From NCBI GenBank assembly GCA_036971475.1, contig JBAIZL010000006.1:138249231-138313230 (forward strand): DNA of 64,000 nt. Direction: 5' to 3'. The notes beneath the pieces were generated by a model. That model had not been told where the DNA came from. It saw nothing but the letters and a program-made list of their open reading frames with translations, and ran no database searches. Source of the DNA: Prosapia bicincta. Taxonomy: Eukaryota; Arthropoda; Insecta; Hemiptera; Cercopidae. Shown piece by piece: positions 28,441-44,230 of the stretch. The position numbers and the translations under genes are program-made. The first letter of the stretch is position 1. Each line of letters starts with the position of its first letter.

Positions 28441-31400
28441 AATTTAGTATAAAATCAAAATATTTTAACAAATAGGGTTTACCAACCCTTGTAAATATCA
28501 CACAGACACTTGTGTCTAGGGCTATAAATTTAGTATAAAGGCAAGGAATTATATTAAATAAATGGGTTTTCCTTACCTTAGTAAATATCACACAGACACT
28601 TGTGTCTAAGGCTATAAATTTAGTATAAAGGCAAGGAATTATATTAAATAAATGGGTTTTACCTACCCTTGTAAATATCACAGACACGTGTTTCAAGGGC
28701 TATAAATTTAGTATAAAATCAAACAATTTTAACAAATAGGGTTTACCAACCCTTGTAAATATCACACAGACACTTGTATCTAGGGCTATAAATTTAGTAT
28801 AAAGGCAAGGAATTATATTAAATAAATGGGTTTTCCCTACCTTAGTAAATATCACACAGACACTTGTGTCTAGGGCTATAAATTTAGTATAAAGGCAATA
28901 AATTATATTAAATAAATGGGTTTTCCCTACCTTAGTAAATATCACACAGACACGTGTGTCTAGGGCTATAAATTTAGTATAAAGGCAATAAATTATATTA
29001 AATAAATGGGTTTTCCCTACCTTAGTAAATATCACACAGACACTTGTGTCTAGGGCTATAAATTTAGTATAAAGGCAAGGAATTATATTAAATAAATGGG
29101 TTTTCCCTACCTTAGTAAATATCACACAGACACTTGTGTCTAGGGCTATAAATTTAGTATAAAGGCAAGCAATTATATTAAATAAATGGGTTTTACCTAC
29201 CCTTGTAAATATCACACACGTGTGTCAAGGACTATAAATTTAGTATAAAATCAAACAATTTTAATAAATAGGGTTTAACAACCCTTGTAAATATCACACA
29301 GACACTTGTGTCTAGGGCTATAAATTTAGTATAAAGGCAAGGAATTATATTAAATAAATGGGTTTTCCCTACCTTAGTAAATATCACACAGACACTTGTG
29401 TCTAGGGCTATAAATTTAGTATAAAGGCAAGGAATTATATTAAATAAATGGGTTTTCCTTACCTTAGTAAATATCACACAGACACTTGTGTCTAGGGCTA
29501 TAAATTTAGTATAAAGGCAAGGAATTATATTAAATAAATGGGTTTTACCTACCCTTGTAAATATCACAGACACGTGTTTCAAGGGCTATAAATTTAGTAT
29601 AAAATCAAACAATTTTAACAAATATGGTTTACCAACCCTTGTAAATATCACACAGACACTTGTATCTAGGGCTATAAATTTAGTATAAAGGCAAGGAATT
29701 ATATTAAATAAATGGGTTTTCCCTACCTTAGTAAATATCACACAGACACTTGTGTCTAGTGCTATAAATTTAGTATAAAGGCAATAAATTATATTAAATA
29801 AATGGGTTTTCCCTACCTTAGTAAATATCACACAGACACGTGTGTCTAGGGCTATAAATTTAGTATAAAGGCAATAAATTATATTAAATAAATGGGTTTT
29901 CCCTACCTTAGTAAATATCACACAGACACGTGTATCTAGGGCTATAAATTTAGTATAAAGGCAATAAATTATATTAAATAAATGGGTTTTCCCTACCTTA
30001 GTAAATATCACACAGACACTTGTGTCTAGGGCTATAAATTTAGTATAAAGGCAAGGAATTATATTAAATAAATGGGTTTTCCCTACCTTAGTAAATATCA
30101 CACAGACACTTGTGTCTAGGGCTATAAATTTAGTATAAAGGCAAGCAATTATATTAAATAAATGGGTTTTACCTACCCTTGTAAATATCACAGACACGTG
30201 TATCAAGGACTATAAATTTAGTATAAAATCAAACAATTTTAATAAATAGGGTTTAACAACCCTTGTAAATATCACACAGACACTTGTGTCTAGGGCTATA
30301 AATTTAGTATAAAGGCAAGGAATTATATTAAATAAATGGGTTTTCCCTACCTTAGTAAATATCACACAGACACTTGTGTCTAGTGCTATAAATTTAGTAT
30401 AAAGGCAAGGAATTATATTAAATAAATGGGTTTTACCTACCCTTGTAAATATCACAGACACGAGTGTCAAGGGCTATAAATTTAGTATAAAATCAAACAA
30501 TTTTAACAAATAGGGTTTACCAACCCTTGTAAATATCACACAGACACTTGTGTCTAGGGCTATAAATTTAGTATAAAGGCAAGGAATTATATTAAATAAA
30601 TGGGTTTTACCTACCCTTGTAAATATCACAGACACGTGTGTCTAGGGCTATAAATTTAGTATAAAATCAAACAATTTTAACAAATAGGGTTTACCAACCC
30701 TTGTAAATATCACACAGACACTTGTGTCTAGGGCTATCAATTTAGTATAAAGGCAAGGAATTATATTAAATAAATGGGTTTTCCCTACCTTAGTAAATAT
30801 CACACAGACACTTGTGTCTAGGGCTATAAATTTAGTATAAAGGCAAGGAATTATATTAAATAAATGGTTTTTCCCTACCTTAGTAAATATCACACAGACA
30901 CTTGTGTCTAGGGCTATAAATATAGTATAAAGGCAAGGAATTATATTAAATAAATGGGTTTTACCTACCCTTGTAAATATCACAGACACGTGTGTCAAGG
31001 GCTATAAATTTAGTATAAAGGCAAGGAATTATATTAAATAAATGGGTTTTCCCTACCCTTGTAAATATCACACAGGCACTTGTGTCTAGGGCTATAAATT
31101 GAGAATAAAGACAAGCAATTATAATAAATGGGTTTTACCTACCCTTGTAAATATCACACACACACCTGTGTTTAGGGCTATAAATTTAGTATAAAGGCAA
31201 GGAATTTTAATAAACAAATGGGTTTTACCTACCTTTGTAAGTATCACACAATCACTTGTGTCTAGAGCTATAAATTTAGTATAAAGAAAAGCAATTACAA
31301 TAAATGGGTTTTACCTACCCTTGTAAATATCACAGACACGTGTGTCTAGAGCAATAAATTTAAAGGCTAGCAATTATAACAAATGGGGTTTACCTACCCT

Positions 31401-31747
31401 TTTAAATATCACACAGATAGTTGTGTCTAGGGCTATAAATTAAGTATAAAGGCAAGGAATTTTAATAAACAAATGGGTTTTACCTACCTTTGTAAGTATC
31501 ACACAATCACTTGTGTCTAGAGCTATAAATTTAGTATAAAGGCAAGGAATTATATTAAATAAATGGGTTTTCCCTACCCTTGTAAATATCACAGACACGT
31601 GTGTCAAGGGCTATAAATTTAGTATAAAGGCAAGGAATTATATTAAATAAATGGGTTTTCCCTACCTTAGTAAATATCACACAGACACTTGTGTCTAGGG
31701 CTATAAATTTAGTATAAAGGCAAGGAATTATATTAAATAAATGGGTT

Positions 31748-34700
31748 TTACCTACCCTTGTAAATATCACAGACACGTGTGTCAACGGCTATAAATTTAG
31801 TATAAAGGCCAGGAATTATATTAAATAAACGGGTTTTCCCTACCTTAGTAAGTATCACACAGACACTTGTGTCTAGTGCTATAAATTTAGTATAAAGGCA
31901 TGGAATTATATTAAATAAACGGGTTTTACCCACCCTTGTAAATATCACAGACACGTGTGTCAAGGGCTATAAATTTAGTATAAAGGCCAGGAATTATATT
32001 AAATAAACGGGTTTTCCCTACCTTAGTAAGTATCACACAGACACTTGTGTCTAGGGCTATAAATTTAATATAAAGGCAAGGAATTATATTAAATAAATGG
32101 GTTTTACCTACCCTTGTAAATATCACAGACACGTGTGTCAAGGGCTATAAATTTAGTATAAAGGCAAGGAATTATATTAAATAAATGGGTTTTCCCTACC
32201 TTAGTAAATATCACACAGACACTTGTGTCTAGGGCTATAAATTTAGTATAAAGGCAAGGAATTATATTAAATAAATGGGTTTTACCTACCCTTGTAAATA
32301 TCACAGGCACGTGTGTCTAGGGCTATAAATTTAGTATAAAGGCAAGGAATTATATTAAATAAATGGGTTTTCCCTACCTTAGTTATTATCACACAGACAC
32401 TTGTGTCTAGGGCTATAAATTTAGTATAAAGGCAAGGAATTATATTAAATAAATGGGTTTTCCCTACCTTAGTAAATATCACACAGACACTTGTGTCTAG
32501 GGCTATAAATATAGTATAAAGGCAAGCAATTATATTAAATAAATGGGTTTTACCTACCCTTGTAAATATCACAGACACGTGTGTCAAGGGCTATAAATTT
32601 AGTATAAAATCAAACAATTTTAACAAATAGGGTTTACCAACCCTTGTAAATATCACACAGACACTTGTGTCTAGGGCTATCAATTTAGTATAAAGGCAAG
32701 GAATTATATTAAATAAATGGGTTTTCCCTACCTTAGTAAATATCACACAGACACTTGTGTCTAGGGCTATAAATTTAGTATAAAGGCAAGGAATTATATT
32801 AAATAAATGGGTTTTACCTACCCTTGTAAATATCACACAGACACTTGTGTCTAGGACTATAAATTTAGTATAAAGGCAAGGAATTATATTAAATAAATGG
32901 GTTTTACCTACCCTTGTAAATATCACAGACACGTGTTTCAAGGGCTATAAATTTAGTATAAAATCAAACAATTTTAACAAATAGGGTTTACCAACCCTTG
33001 TAAATATCACACAGACACTTGTATCTAGGCCTATAAATTAAGTATAAAGGCAAGGAATTATATTAAATAAATGGGTTTTCCCTACCTTAGTAAATATCAC
33101 ACAGACACTTGTGTCTAGTGCTATAAATTTAGTATAAAGGCAATAAATTATATTAAATAAATGGGTTTTCCCTACCTTAGTAAATATCACACAGACACGT
33201 GTGTCTAGGGCTATAAATTTAGTATAAAGGCAAGCAATTATAATAAATGGTTTTTACCTACCCTTGTAAATATCACACAGACACTTGTGTCAAGGGCTAT
33301 AAATTGAGAATAAAGACAAGCAATTATAATAAATGGGTTTTCCCTACCCTTGTAAATATCACAGACACGTGTGTCAAGGGCTATAAATTTAGTATAAAAT
33401 CAAACAATTTTAACAAATAGGGTTTACCAACCCTTGTAAATATCACACAGACACGTGTGTCTAGTGCTATAAATTTAGTATAAAGGCAAGTAATTATATT
33501 AAATAAATGGGTTTTACCTACCCTTGTAAATATCACAGACACGTGTGTCAAGGGCTATAAATTTAGTATAAAATCAAACAATTTTAACAAATAGGGTTTA
33601 CCAACCCTTGTAAATATCACACAGACACTTGTGTCTAGGGCTATAAATTTAGTATAAAGGCAAGGAATTATATTAAATAAATGGGTTTTCCCTACCTTAG
33701 TAAATATCACACAGACACTTGTGTCTAGGGCTATAAATTGAGAATAAAGACAAGCAATTATAATAAATGGGTTTTACCTACCCTTGTAAATATCACAGAC
33801 ACGTGTGTCAAGGGCTATAAATTTAGTATAAAATCAAACAATTTTAACAAATAGGGTTTACCAACCCTTGTAAATATCACACAGACACGTGTGTCTAGTG
33901 CTATAAATTTAGTATAAAGGCAAGGAATTATATTAAATAAATGGGTTTTACCTACCCTTGTAAATATCACAGACACGTGTGTCAAGGGCTATAAATTTAG
34001 TATAAAATCAAACAATTTTAACAAATAGGGTTTACCAACCCTTGTAAATATCACACAGACACTTGTGTCTAGGGCTATAAATTTAGTATAAAGGCAAGGA
34101 ATTATATTAAATAAATGGGTTTTCCCTACCTTAGTAAATATCACACAGACACTTGTGTCTAGTGCTATAAATTTAGTATAAAGGCAATAAATTATATTAA
34201 ATAAATGGGTTTTCCCTACCTTAGTAAATATCACACAGACACGTGTGTCTAGGGCTATAAATTTAGTATAAAATCAAACAATTTTAACAAATAGGGTTTA
34301 CCAACCCTTGTAAATATCACACAGACACTTGTATCTAGGGCTATAAATTTAGTATAAAGGCAAGGAATTATATTAAATAAATGGGTTTTCCCTACCTTAG
34401 TAAATATCACACAGACACTTGTGTCTAGTGCTATAAATTTAGTATAAAGGCATTAAATTATATTAAATAAATGGGTTTGCCCTACCTTAGTAAATATTAC
34501 ACAGACACTTGTGTCTAGGGCTATAAATTTAGTATAAAGGCAAGGAATTATATTAAATAAATGGGTTTTCCCTACCTTAGTAAATATCACACAGACACTT
34601 GTGTCTAGTGCTATAAATTTAGTATAAAGGCAATAAATTATATTAAATAAATGGGTTTTCCCTACCTTAGTAAATATCACACAGACACGTGTGTCTAGGG

Positions 34701-36310
34701 CTATAAATTTAGTATAAAATCAAACAATTTTAACAAATAGGGTTTACCAACCCTTGTAAATATCACACAGACACTTGTATCTAGGGCTATAAATTTAGTA
34801 TAAAGGCAAGGAATTATATTAAATAAATGGGTTTTCCCTACCTTAGTAAATATCACACAGACACTTGTGTCTAGTGCTATAACTTTAGTATAAAGGCAAT
34901 AAATTATATTAAATAAATGGGTTTTCAATACCTTAGTAAATATCACACAGACACGTGTGTCTAGGGCTATAAATTTAGTATATAGGCAAGCAATTATAAT
35001 AAATGGTTTTTACCTACCCTTGTAAATATCACACAGACATTTGTGTCTAGGGCTATAAATTGAGAATAAAGACAAGCAATTATAATAAATGGGTTTTACC
35101 TACCCTTGTAAATATCACAGACACGTGTGTCAAGGGCTATAAATTTAGTATAAAATCAAACAATTTTAACAAATAGGGTTTACCAACCCTTGTAAATATC
35201 ACACAGACACGTGTGTCTAACGCTATAAATTTAGTATAAAGGCAAGGAATTATATTAAATAAATGGGTTTTACCTACCCTTGTAAATATCACAGACACGT
35301 GTGTCAAGGGCTATAAATTTAGTATAAAATCAAACAATTTTAACAAATAGGGTTTACCAACCCTTGTAAATATCACACAGACACTTGTGTCTAGGGCTAT
35401 AAATTTAGTATAAAGGCAAGGAATTATATTAAATAAATGGGTTTTCCCTTTCTTAGTAAATATCACACAGACACTTGTGTCTAGTGCTATAAATTTAGTA
35501 TAAAGGCAATAAATTATATTAAATAAATGGGTTTTCCCTACCTTAGTAAATATCACACAGACACGTGTGTCTAGGGCTATAAATTAAGTATAAAGGCAAG
35601 GAGTTATATTAAATAAATGGGTTTTCCCTACCTTAGTAAATATCACACAGACACGTGTGTCTTGGACTATAAATTTTGTTTAAAGGCAAGCAATTATATT
35701 AAATTAATGGGTTTTACCTACCCTTGTAAATATCACAGACACGTGTGTCAAGGGCTATAAATTTAGTATAAAATCAAACAATTTTAACAAATAGGGTTTA
35801 CCAACCCTTGTAAATATCACACAGACACTTGTGTCTAGGGCTATAAATTTAGTATAAAGGCAAGGAATTATTTTAAATAAATGGGTTTTCCCTACCTTAG
35901 TAAATATCACACAGACACTTGTGTCTAGGGCTATAAATTTAGTATAAAGGCAAGCAATTATATTAAATAAATGGGTTTTACCTACCCTTGTAAATATCAC
36001 AGACACGTGTGTCAAGGTCTATAAATTTAGTATAAAATCAAACAATTTTAATAAATAGGGTTTAACAACCCTTGTAAATATCACACAGACACTTGTGTCT
36101 AGTGCTATAAATTTAGTATAAAGGCATGGAATTATATTAAATAAATGGGTTTTCCCTACCTTAGTAAATATCACACAGACACTTGTGTCTAGTGCTATAA
36201 ATTTAGTATAAAGGCAAGGAATTATATTAAATAAATGGGTTTTACCTACCCTTGTAAATATCACAGACACGTGTGTCAAGGGCTATAAATTTAGTATAAA
36301 ATCAAACAAT
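31748..36310. repeat. 12.5-kb-offset duplication, left copy
   Basis: Monomer order here recurs at about 44231-49230. The offset is 12483-12485 bp up to about 34250, then 12039 bp after ~446 extra bases in this copy, then 12915 bp after an 876-bp duplication in the other copy. Shared private variants include the TGTCAACGGC monomer (31780, 44264) and a CCCTTTCTTAG variant. Confidence 0.78.
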
Positions 36311-37067
36311 TTTAACAAATAGGGTTTACCAACCCTTGTAAATATCACACAGACACTTGTGTCTAGGGCTATAAATTTAGTATAAAGGCAAGGAATTATA
36401 TTAAATAAATGGGTTTTCCCTACCTTAGTAAATATCACACAGACACTTGTGTCTAGGGCTATAAATTTAGTATAAAGGCAAGGAATTATATTAAATAAAT
36501 GGGATTTACCTACCCTTGTAAATATCACACAGACACTTGTGTCTAGGGCTATAAATTTAGTATAAAGGCAAGGAATTATATTAAATAAATGGGTTTTACC
36601 TACCCTTGTAAATATCACACAGACACTTGTGTCTAGGGCTATAAATTTAGTATAAAGGCAAGGAATTATAATTAATAAATGGGTTTTACCTACCCTTGTA
36701 AATATCACACAGACACTTGTGTCTAGGGCTATAAATTTAGTATAAAGGCAAGGAATTATATTAAATAAATGGGTTTTACCTACCCTTGTAAATATCACAC
36801 AGACACTTGTGTCTAGGGCTATAAATTTAGTATAAAGGCAATTAATTATATTAAATAAATGGGTTTTCCCTACCTTAGTAAATATCACACAGACACGTGT
36901 GTCTAGGGCTATAAATTTAGTATAAAGGCAAGGAGTTATATTAAATAAATGGGTTTTCCCTACCTTAGTAAATATCACACAGACACGTGTGTCTTGGGCT
37001 ATATATTTAGTATAAAGGCAAGCAATTATAATAAATGGGTTTTACCTACCCTTGTAAATATCACACA
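33705..37067. repeat. 3.4-kb segmental duplication, left copy
   Basis: This block matches about 37140-40502 at an offset of 3435 bp, including a private TATAGGCAAG variant (34981 and 38416) and the same succession of monomer types. Outside these limits the two sides diverge. It is a direct tandem duplication of dozens of monomers. Confidence 0.85.
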
Positions 37068-37139
37068 GACACGTGTGTCTAGAGCAATAAATTTAAAGGC
37101 AAGCAAATATAATAAATGGTTTTTACCTACACTTGTAAA

Positions 37140-40100
37140 TATCACACAGACATTTGTGTCTAGGGCTATAAATTGAGAATAAAGACAAGCAATTATAATA
37201 AATGGGTTTTACCTACCCTTGTAAATATCACAGACACGTGTGTCAAGGGCTATAAATTTAGTATAAAATCAAACAATTTTAACAAATAGGGTTTACCAAC
37301 CCTTGTAAATATCACACAGACACGTGTGTCTAGTGCTATAAATTTAGTATAAAGGCAAGGAATTATATTAAATAAATGGGTTTTACCTACCCTTGTAAAT
37401 ATCACAGACACGTGTGTCAAGGGCTATAAATTTAGTATAAAATCAAACAATTTTAACAAATAGGGTTTACCAACCCTTGTAAATATCACACAGACACTTG
37501 TGTCTAGGGCTATAAATTTAGTATAAAGGCAAGGAATTATATTAAATAAATGGGTTTTCCCTACCTTAGTAAATATCACACAGACACTTGTGTCTAGTGC
37601 TATAAATTTAGTATAAAGGCAATAAATTATATTAAATAAATGGGTTTTCCCTACCTTAGTAAATATCACACAGACACGTGTGTCTAGGGCTATAAATTTA
37701 GTATAAAATCAAACAATTTTAACAAATAGGGTTTACCAACCCTTGTAAATATCACACAGACACTTGTATCTAGGGCTATAAATTTAGTATAAAGGCAAGG
37801 AATTATATTAAATAAATGGGTTTTCCCTACCTTAGTAAATATCACACAGACACTTGTGTCTAGTGCTATAAATTTAGTATAAAGGCAATAAATTATATTA
37901 AATAAATGGGTTTTCCCTACCTTAGTAAATATTACACAGACACTTGTGTCTAGGGCTATAAATTTAGTATAAAGGCAAGGAATTATATTAAATAAATGGG
38001 TTTTCCCTACCTTAGTAAATATCACACAGACACTTGTGTCTAGTGCTATAAATTTAGTATAAAGGCAATAAATTATATTAAATAAATGGGTTTTCCCTAC
38101 CTTAGTAAATATCACACAGACACGTGTGTCTAGGGCTATAAATTTAGTATAAAATCAAACAATTTTAACAAATAGGGTTTACCAACCCTTGTAAATATCA
38201 CACAGACACTTGTATCTAGGGCTATAAATTTAGTATAAAGGCAAGGAATTATATTAAATAAATGGGTTTTTCCTACCTTAGTAAACATCACACAGACACT
38301 TGTGTCTAGTGCTATAAATTTAGTATAAAGGCAATAAATTATATTAAATAAATGGGTTTTCAATACCTTAGTAAATATCACTCAGACACGTGTGTCTAGG
38401 GCTATAAATTTAGTATATAGGCAAGCAATTATAATAAATGGTTTTTCCCTACCCTTGTAAATATCACACAGACATTTGTGTCTAGGGCTATAAATTGAGA
38501 ATAAAGACAAGCAATTATAATAAATGGGTTTTACCTACCTTTGTAAATATCACAGACACGTGTGTCAAGGGCTATAAATTTAGTATAAAATCAAACAATT
38601 TTAACAAATAGGGTTTACCAACCCTTGTAAATATCACACAGACACGTGTGTCTAATGCTATAAATTTAGTATAAAGGCAAGGAATTATATTAAATAAATG
38701 GGTTTTACCTACCCTTGTAAATATCACAGACACGTGTGTCAAGGGCTATAAATTTAGTATAAAATCAAACAATTTTAACAAATAGGGTTTACCAACCCTT
38801 GTAAATATCACACAGACACTTGTGTCTAGGGCTATAAATTTAGTATAAAGGCAAGGAATTATATTAAATAAATGGGTTTTCCCTTTCTTAGTAAATATCA
38901 CACAGACACTTGTGTCTAGTGCTATAAATTTAGTATAAAGGCAATAAATTATATTAAATAAATGGGTTTTCCCTACCTTAGTAAATATCACACAGACACG
39001 TGTGTCTAGGGCTATAAATTAAGTATAAAGGCAAGGAGTTATATTAAATAAATGGGTTTTCCCTACCTTAGTAAATATCACACAGACACGTGTGTCTTGG
39101 ACTATAAATTTTGTTTAAAGGCAAGCAATTATATTAAATTAATGGGTTTTACCTACCCTTGTAAATATCACAGACACGTGTGTCAAGGGCTATAAATTTA
39201 GTATAAAATCAAACAATTTTAACAAATAGGGTTTACCAACCCTTGTAAATATCACACAGACACTTGTGTCTAGGGCTATAAATTTAGTATAAAGGCAAGG
39301 AATTATATTAAATAAATGGGTTTTCCCTACCTTAGTAAATATCACACAGACACTTGTGTCTAGGGCTATAAATTTAGTATAAAGGCAAGCAATTATATTA
39401 AATAAATGGGTTTTACCTACCCTTGTAAATATCACAGACACGTGTGTCAAGGTCTATAAATTTAGTATAAAATCAAACAATTTTAATAAATAGGGTTTAA
39501 CAACCCTTGTAAATATCACACAGACACTTGTGTCTAGTGCTATAAATTTAGTATAAAGGCATGGAATTATATTAAATAAATGGGTTTTCCCTACCTTAGT
39601 AAATATCACACAGACACTTGTGTCTAGTGCTATAAATTTAGTATAAAGGCAAGGAATTATATTAAATAAATGGGTTTTACCTACCCTTGTAAATATCACA
39701 GACACGTGTGTCAAGGGCTATAAATTTAGTATAAAATCAAACAATTTTAACAAATAGGGTTTACCAACCCTTGTAAATATCACACAGACACTTGTGTCTA
39801 GGGCTATAAATTTAGTATAAAGGCAAGGAATTATATTAAATAAATGGGTTTTCCCTACCTTAGTAAATATCACACAGACACTTGTGTCTAGGGCTATAAA
39901 TTTAGTATAAAGGCAAGGAATTATATTAAATAAATGGGTTTTACCTACCCTTGTAAATATCACACAGACACTTGTGTCTAGGGCTATAAATTTAGTATAA
40001 AGGCAAGGAATTATATTAAATAAATGGGTTTTACCTACCCTTGCAAATATCACACAGACACTTGTGTCTAGGGCTATAAATTTAGTATAAAGGCAAGGAA

Positions 40101-40502
40101 TTATATTAAATAAATGGGTTTTACCTACCCTTGTAAATATCACACAGACACTTGTGTCTAGGGCTATAAATTTAGTATAAAGGCAAGGAATTATATTAAA
40201 TAAATGGGTTTTACCTACCCTTGTAAATATCACACAGACACTTGTGTCTAGGGCTATAAATTTAGTATAAAGGCAATTAATTATATTAAATAAATGGGTT
40301 TTCCCTACCTTAGTAAATATCACACAGACACGTGTGTCTAGGGCTATAAATTTAGTATAAAGGCAAGGAGTTATATTAAATAAATGGGTTTTCCCTACCT
40401 TAGTAAATATCACACAGACACGTGTGTCTTGGGCTATATATTTAGTATAAAGGCAAGCAATTATAATAAATGGGTTTTACCTACCCTTGTAAATATCACA
40501 GA
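37140..40502. repeat. 3.4-kb segmental duplication, right copy
   Basis: Right-hand partner of the 33705-37067 block (offset 3435 bp). It differs by scattered substitutions, for example at the Leu-Ile/Leu-Phe codons of the satellite translation near 36660 versus 40095, and by local changes such as TTTTTCCTACC near 38270. The small number of differences suggests a recent event. Confidence 0.85.
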
Positions 40503-41206
40503 CACGTGTGTCAAGGGCTATAAATTTAGTATAAAATCAAACAATTTTAACAAATAGGGTTTACCAACCCTTGTAAATATCACACAGACACGTGTGTCTA
40601 GTGCTATAAATTTAGTATAAAGGCAAGGAATTATATTAAATAAATGGGTTTTACCTACCCTTGTAAATATCACAGACACGTGTGTCAAGGGCTATAAATT
40701 TAGTATAAAATCAAACAATTTTAACAAATAGGGTTTACCAACCCTTGTAAATATCACACAGACACTTGTGTCTAGGGCTATAAATTTAGTATAAAGGCAA
40801 GGAATTATATTAAATAAATGGGTTTTCCCTACCTTAGTAAATATCACACAGACACTTGTGTCTAGGGCTATAAATTTTGTATAAAGGCAAGGAATTATAT
40901 TAAATAAATGGGTTTTACCTACCCTTGTAAATATCACAGACACGTGTGTCAAGGGCTATCAATTTAATATAAAATCAAACAATTTTAACAAATAGGGTTT
41001 ACCAACCCTTGTAAATATCACACAGACACTTGTGTCTAGGGCTATAAATTTAGTATAAAGGCAAGGAATTATATTAAATAAATGGGTTTTCCCTACCTTA
41101 GTAAATATCACACAGACACTTGTGTCTAGGGCTATAAATTTAGTATAAAGGCAAGCAATTATATTAAATAAATGGGTTTCACCTACCCTTGTAAATATCA
41201 CAGACA

Positions 41207-42650
41207 CGTGTGTCTAGGTCTATCAATTTAGTATAAAGGCAAGGAATTATATTAAATAAATGGGTTTTCCCTACCTTAGTAAATATCACACAGACACTTG
41301 TGTCAAGGGCTATAAATTTAGTATAAAGGCAAGGAATTATATTAAATAAATGGGTTTTCCCTACCTTAGTAAATATCACACAGACACTTGTGTCAAGGGC
41401 TATAAATTTAGTATAAAGGCAAGGAATTATATTAAATAAATGGGTTTTCCCTACCTTAGTAAATATCACACAGACACTTGTGTCAAGGGCTATAAATTTA
41501 GTATAAAGGCAAGGAATTATATTAAATAAATGGGTTTTTCCTACCTTAGTAAATATCACACAGACACTTGTGTCAAGGGCTATAAATTTAGTATAAAGGC
41601 AAGGAATTATATTAAATAAATGGGTTTTCCCTACCTTAGTAAATATCACACAGACACTTGTGTCAAGGGCTATAAATTTAGTATAAAGGCAAGGAATTAT
41701 ATTAAATAAATGGGTTTTCCCTACCTTAGTAAATATCACACAGACACGTGTGTCTAGGTCTATCAATTTAGTATAAAGGCAAGAAATTATATTAAATAAA
41801 TGGGTTTTCCCTACCTTAGTAAGTATCACACAGACACGTGTGTCTAGGGCTATAAATTTAGTATAAAGGCAAGGATTTATATTAAATAAATGGGTTTTCC
41901 CTACCTTAGTAAATATCACACAGACACGTGTGTCTAGGGCTATAAATTTAGTATAAAGGCAAGGAATTATATTAAATAAATGGGTTTGCCCTACCTTAGT
42001 AAATATCACACAGACACTTGTGTCTAGTGCTATAAATTTAGTATAAAGGCAAGGAATTATATTAAATAAATGGGTTTTCCCTACCTTAGTAAATATCACA
42101 CAGACACTTGTGTCTAGTGCTATAAATTTAGTATAAAGGCAAGGAATTATATTAAATAAATGGGTTTTCCCTACCTTAGTAAATATCACACAGACACGTG
42201 TGTCTAGTGCTATAAATTTAGTATAAAGGCATGGAATTATATTAAATAAATGGGTTTTCCCTACCTTAGTAAATATCACACAGACACTTGTGTCTAGTGC
42301 TATAAATTTAGTATAAAGGCAAGGAATTATATTAAATAAATGGGTTTTCCCTACCTTAGTAAATATCACACAGACACTTGTGTCTAGTGCTATAAATTTA
42401 GTATAAAGGCAAGGAATTATATTAAATAAATGGGTTTTCCCTACCTTAGTAAATATCACACAGACACGTGTGTCTAGTGCTATAAATTTAGTATAAAGGC
42501 AAGGAATTATACTAAATAAATGGGTTTTCCCTACCTTAGTAAATATCACACAGACACTTGTGTCTAGGGCTATAAATTTAGTATAAAGGCAAGGAATTAT
42601 ATTAAAAAAATGGGTTTTCCCTACCTTAGTAAATATCACACAATCACTTG
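41207..42650. repeat. 8.2-kb-offset duplication, left copy
   Basis: A run of uniform 90-bp monomers with a distinctive order (five TGTCAAGGGC monomers, then a GGTCTATCAA monomer with AAGAAATTAT at 41781, then TGTCTAGTGC monomers). The same order recurs at 49460-51160, with AAGAAATTAT at 50025 (offset 8244). These uninterrupted 90-bp runs produce the longest satellite-encoded frames. Confidence 0.8.
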
Positions 42651-44230
42651 TGTCTAGGGCTATAAATTTAGTATAAAGGCAAGGAATTATATTAAATAAA
42701 TGGGTTTTCCCTACCTTAGTAAATATCACACAGACACTTGTGTCAAGGGCTATAAATTTAGTATAAAGGCAAGGAATTATATTAAATAAATGGGTTTTCC
42801 CTACCTTAGTAAATATCACACAGACACTTGTGTCTAGGGCTATAAATTTAGTATAAAGGCAAGGAATTATATTAAATAAATGGGTTTTACCTACCCTTGT
42901 AAATATCACAGACACGTGTGTCAACGGCTATAAATTTAGTATAAAGGCCAGGAATTATATTAAATAAACGGGTTTTCCCTACCTTAGTAAGTATCACACA
43001 GACACTTGTGTCTAGTGCTATAAATTTAGTATAAAGGCATGGAATTATATTAAATAAACGGGTTTTACCTACCCTTGTAAATATCACAGACACGTGTGTC
43101 AAGGGCTATAAATTTAGTATAAAGGCCAGGAATTATATTAAATAAACGGGTTTTCCCTACCTTAGTAAGTATCACACAGACACTTGTGTCTAGGGCTATA
43201 AATTTAATATAAAGGCAAGGAATTATATTAAATAAATGGGTTTTACCTACCCTTGTAAATATCACAGACACGTGTGTCAAGGGCTATAAATTTAGTATAA
43301 AGGCAAGGAATTATATTAAATAAATGGGTTTTCCCTACCTTAGTAAATATCACACAGACACTTGTGTCTAGGGCTATAAATTTAGTATAAAGGCAAGGAA
43401 TTATATTAAATAAATGGGTTTGCCCTACCTTAGTAAATATCACACAGACACTTGTGTCTAGTGCTATAAATTTAGTATAAAGGCAAGGAATTATATTAAA
43501 TAAATGGGTTTTCCCTACCTTAGTAAATATCACACAGACACTTGTGTCTAGTGCTATAAATTTACTATAAAGGCAAGGAATTATATTAAATAAATGGGTT
43601 TTCCCTACCTTAGTAAATATCACACAGACACGTGTGTCTAGTGCTATAAATTTAGTATAAAGGCATGGAATTATATTAAATAAATGGGTTTTCCCTACCT
43701 TAGTAAATATCACACAGACACTTGTGTCTAGTGCTATAAATTTAGTATAAAGGCAAGGAATTATATTAAATAAATGGGTTTTCCCTACCTTAGTAAATAT
43801 CACACAGACACTTGTGTCTAGTGCTATAAATTTAGTATAAAGGCAAGGAATTATATTAAATAAATGGGTTTTCCCTACCTTAGTAAATATCACACAGACA
43901 CGTGTGTCTAGTGCTATAAATTTAGTATAAAGGCAAGGAATTATACTAAATAAATGGGTTTTCCCTACCTTAGTAAATATCACACAGACACTTGTGTCTA
44001 GGGCTATAAATTTAGTATAAAGGCAAGGAATTATATTAAATAAATGGGTTTTCCCTACCTTAGTAAATATCACACAGACACTTGTGTCAAGGGCTATAAA
44101 TTTAGTATAAAGGCAAGGAATTATATTAAATAAATGGGTTTTCCCTACCTTAGTAAATATCACACAGACACTTGTGTCTAGGGCTATAAATTTAGTATAA
44201 AGGCAAGGAATTATATTAAATAAATGGGTT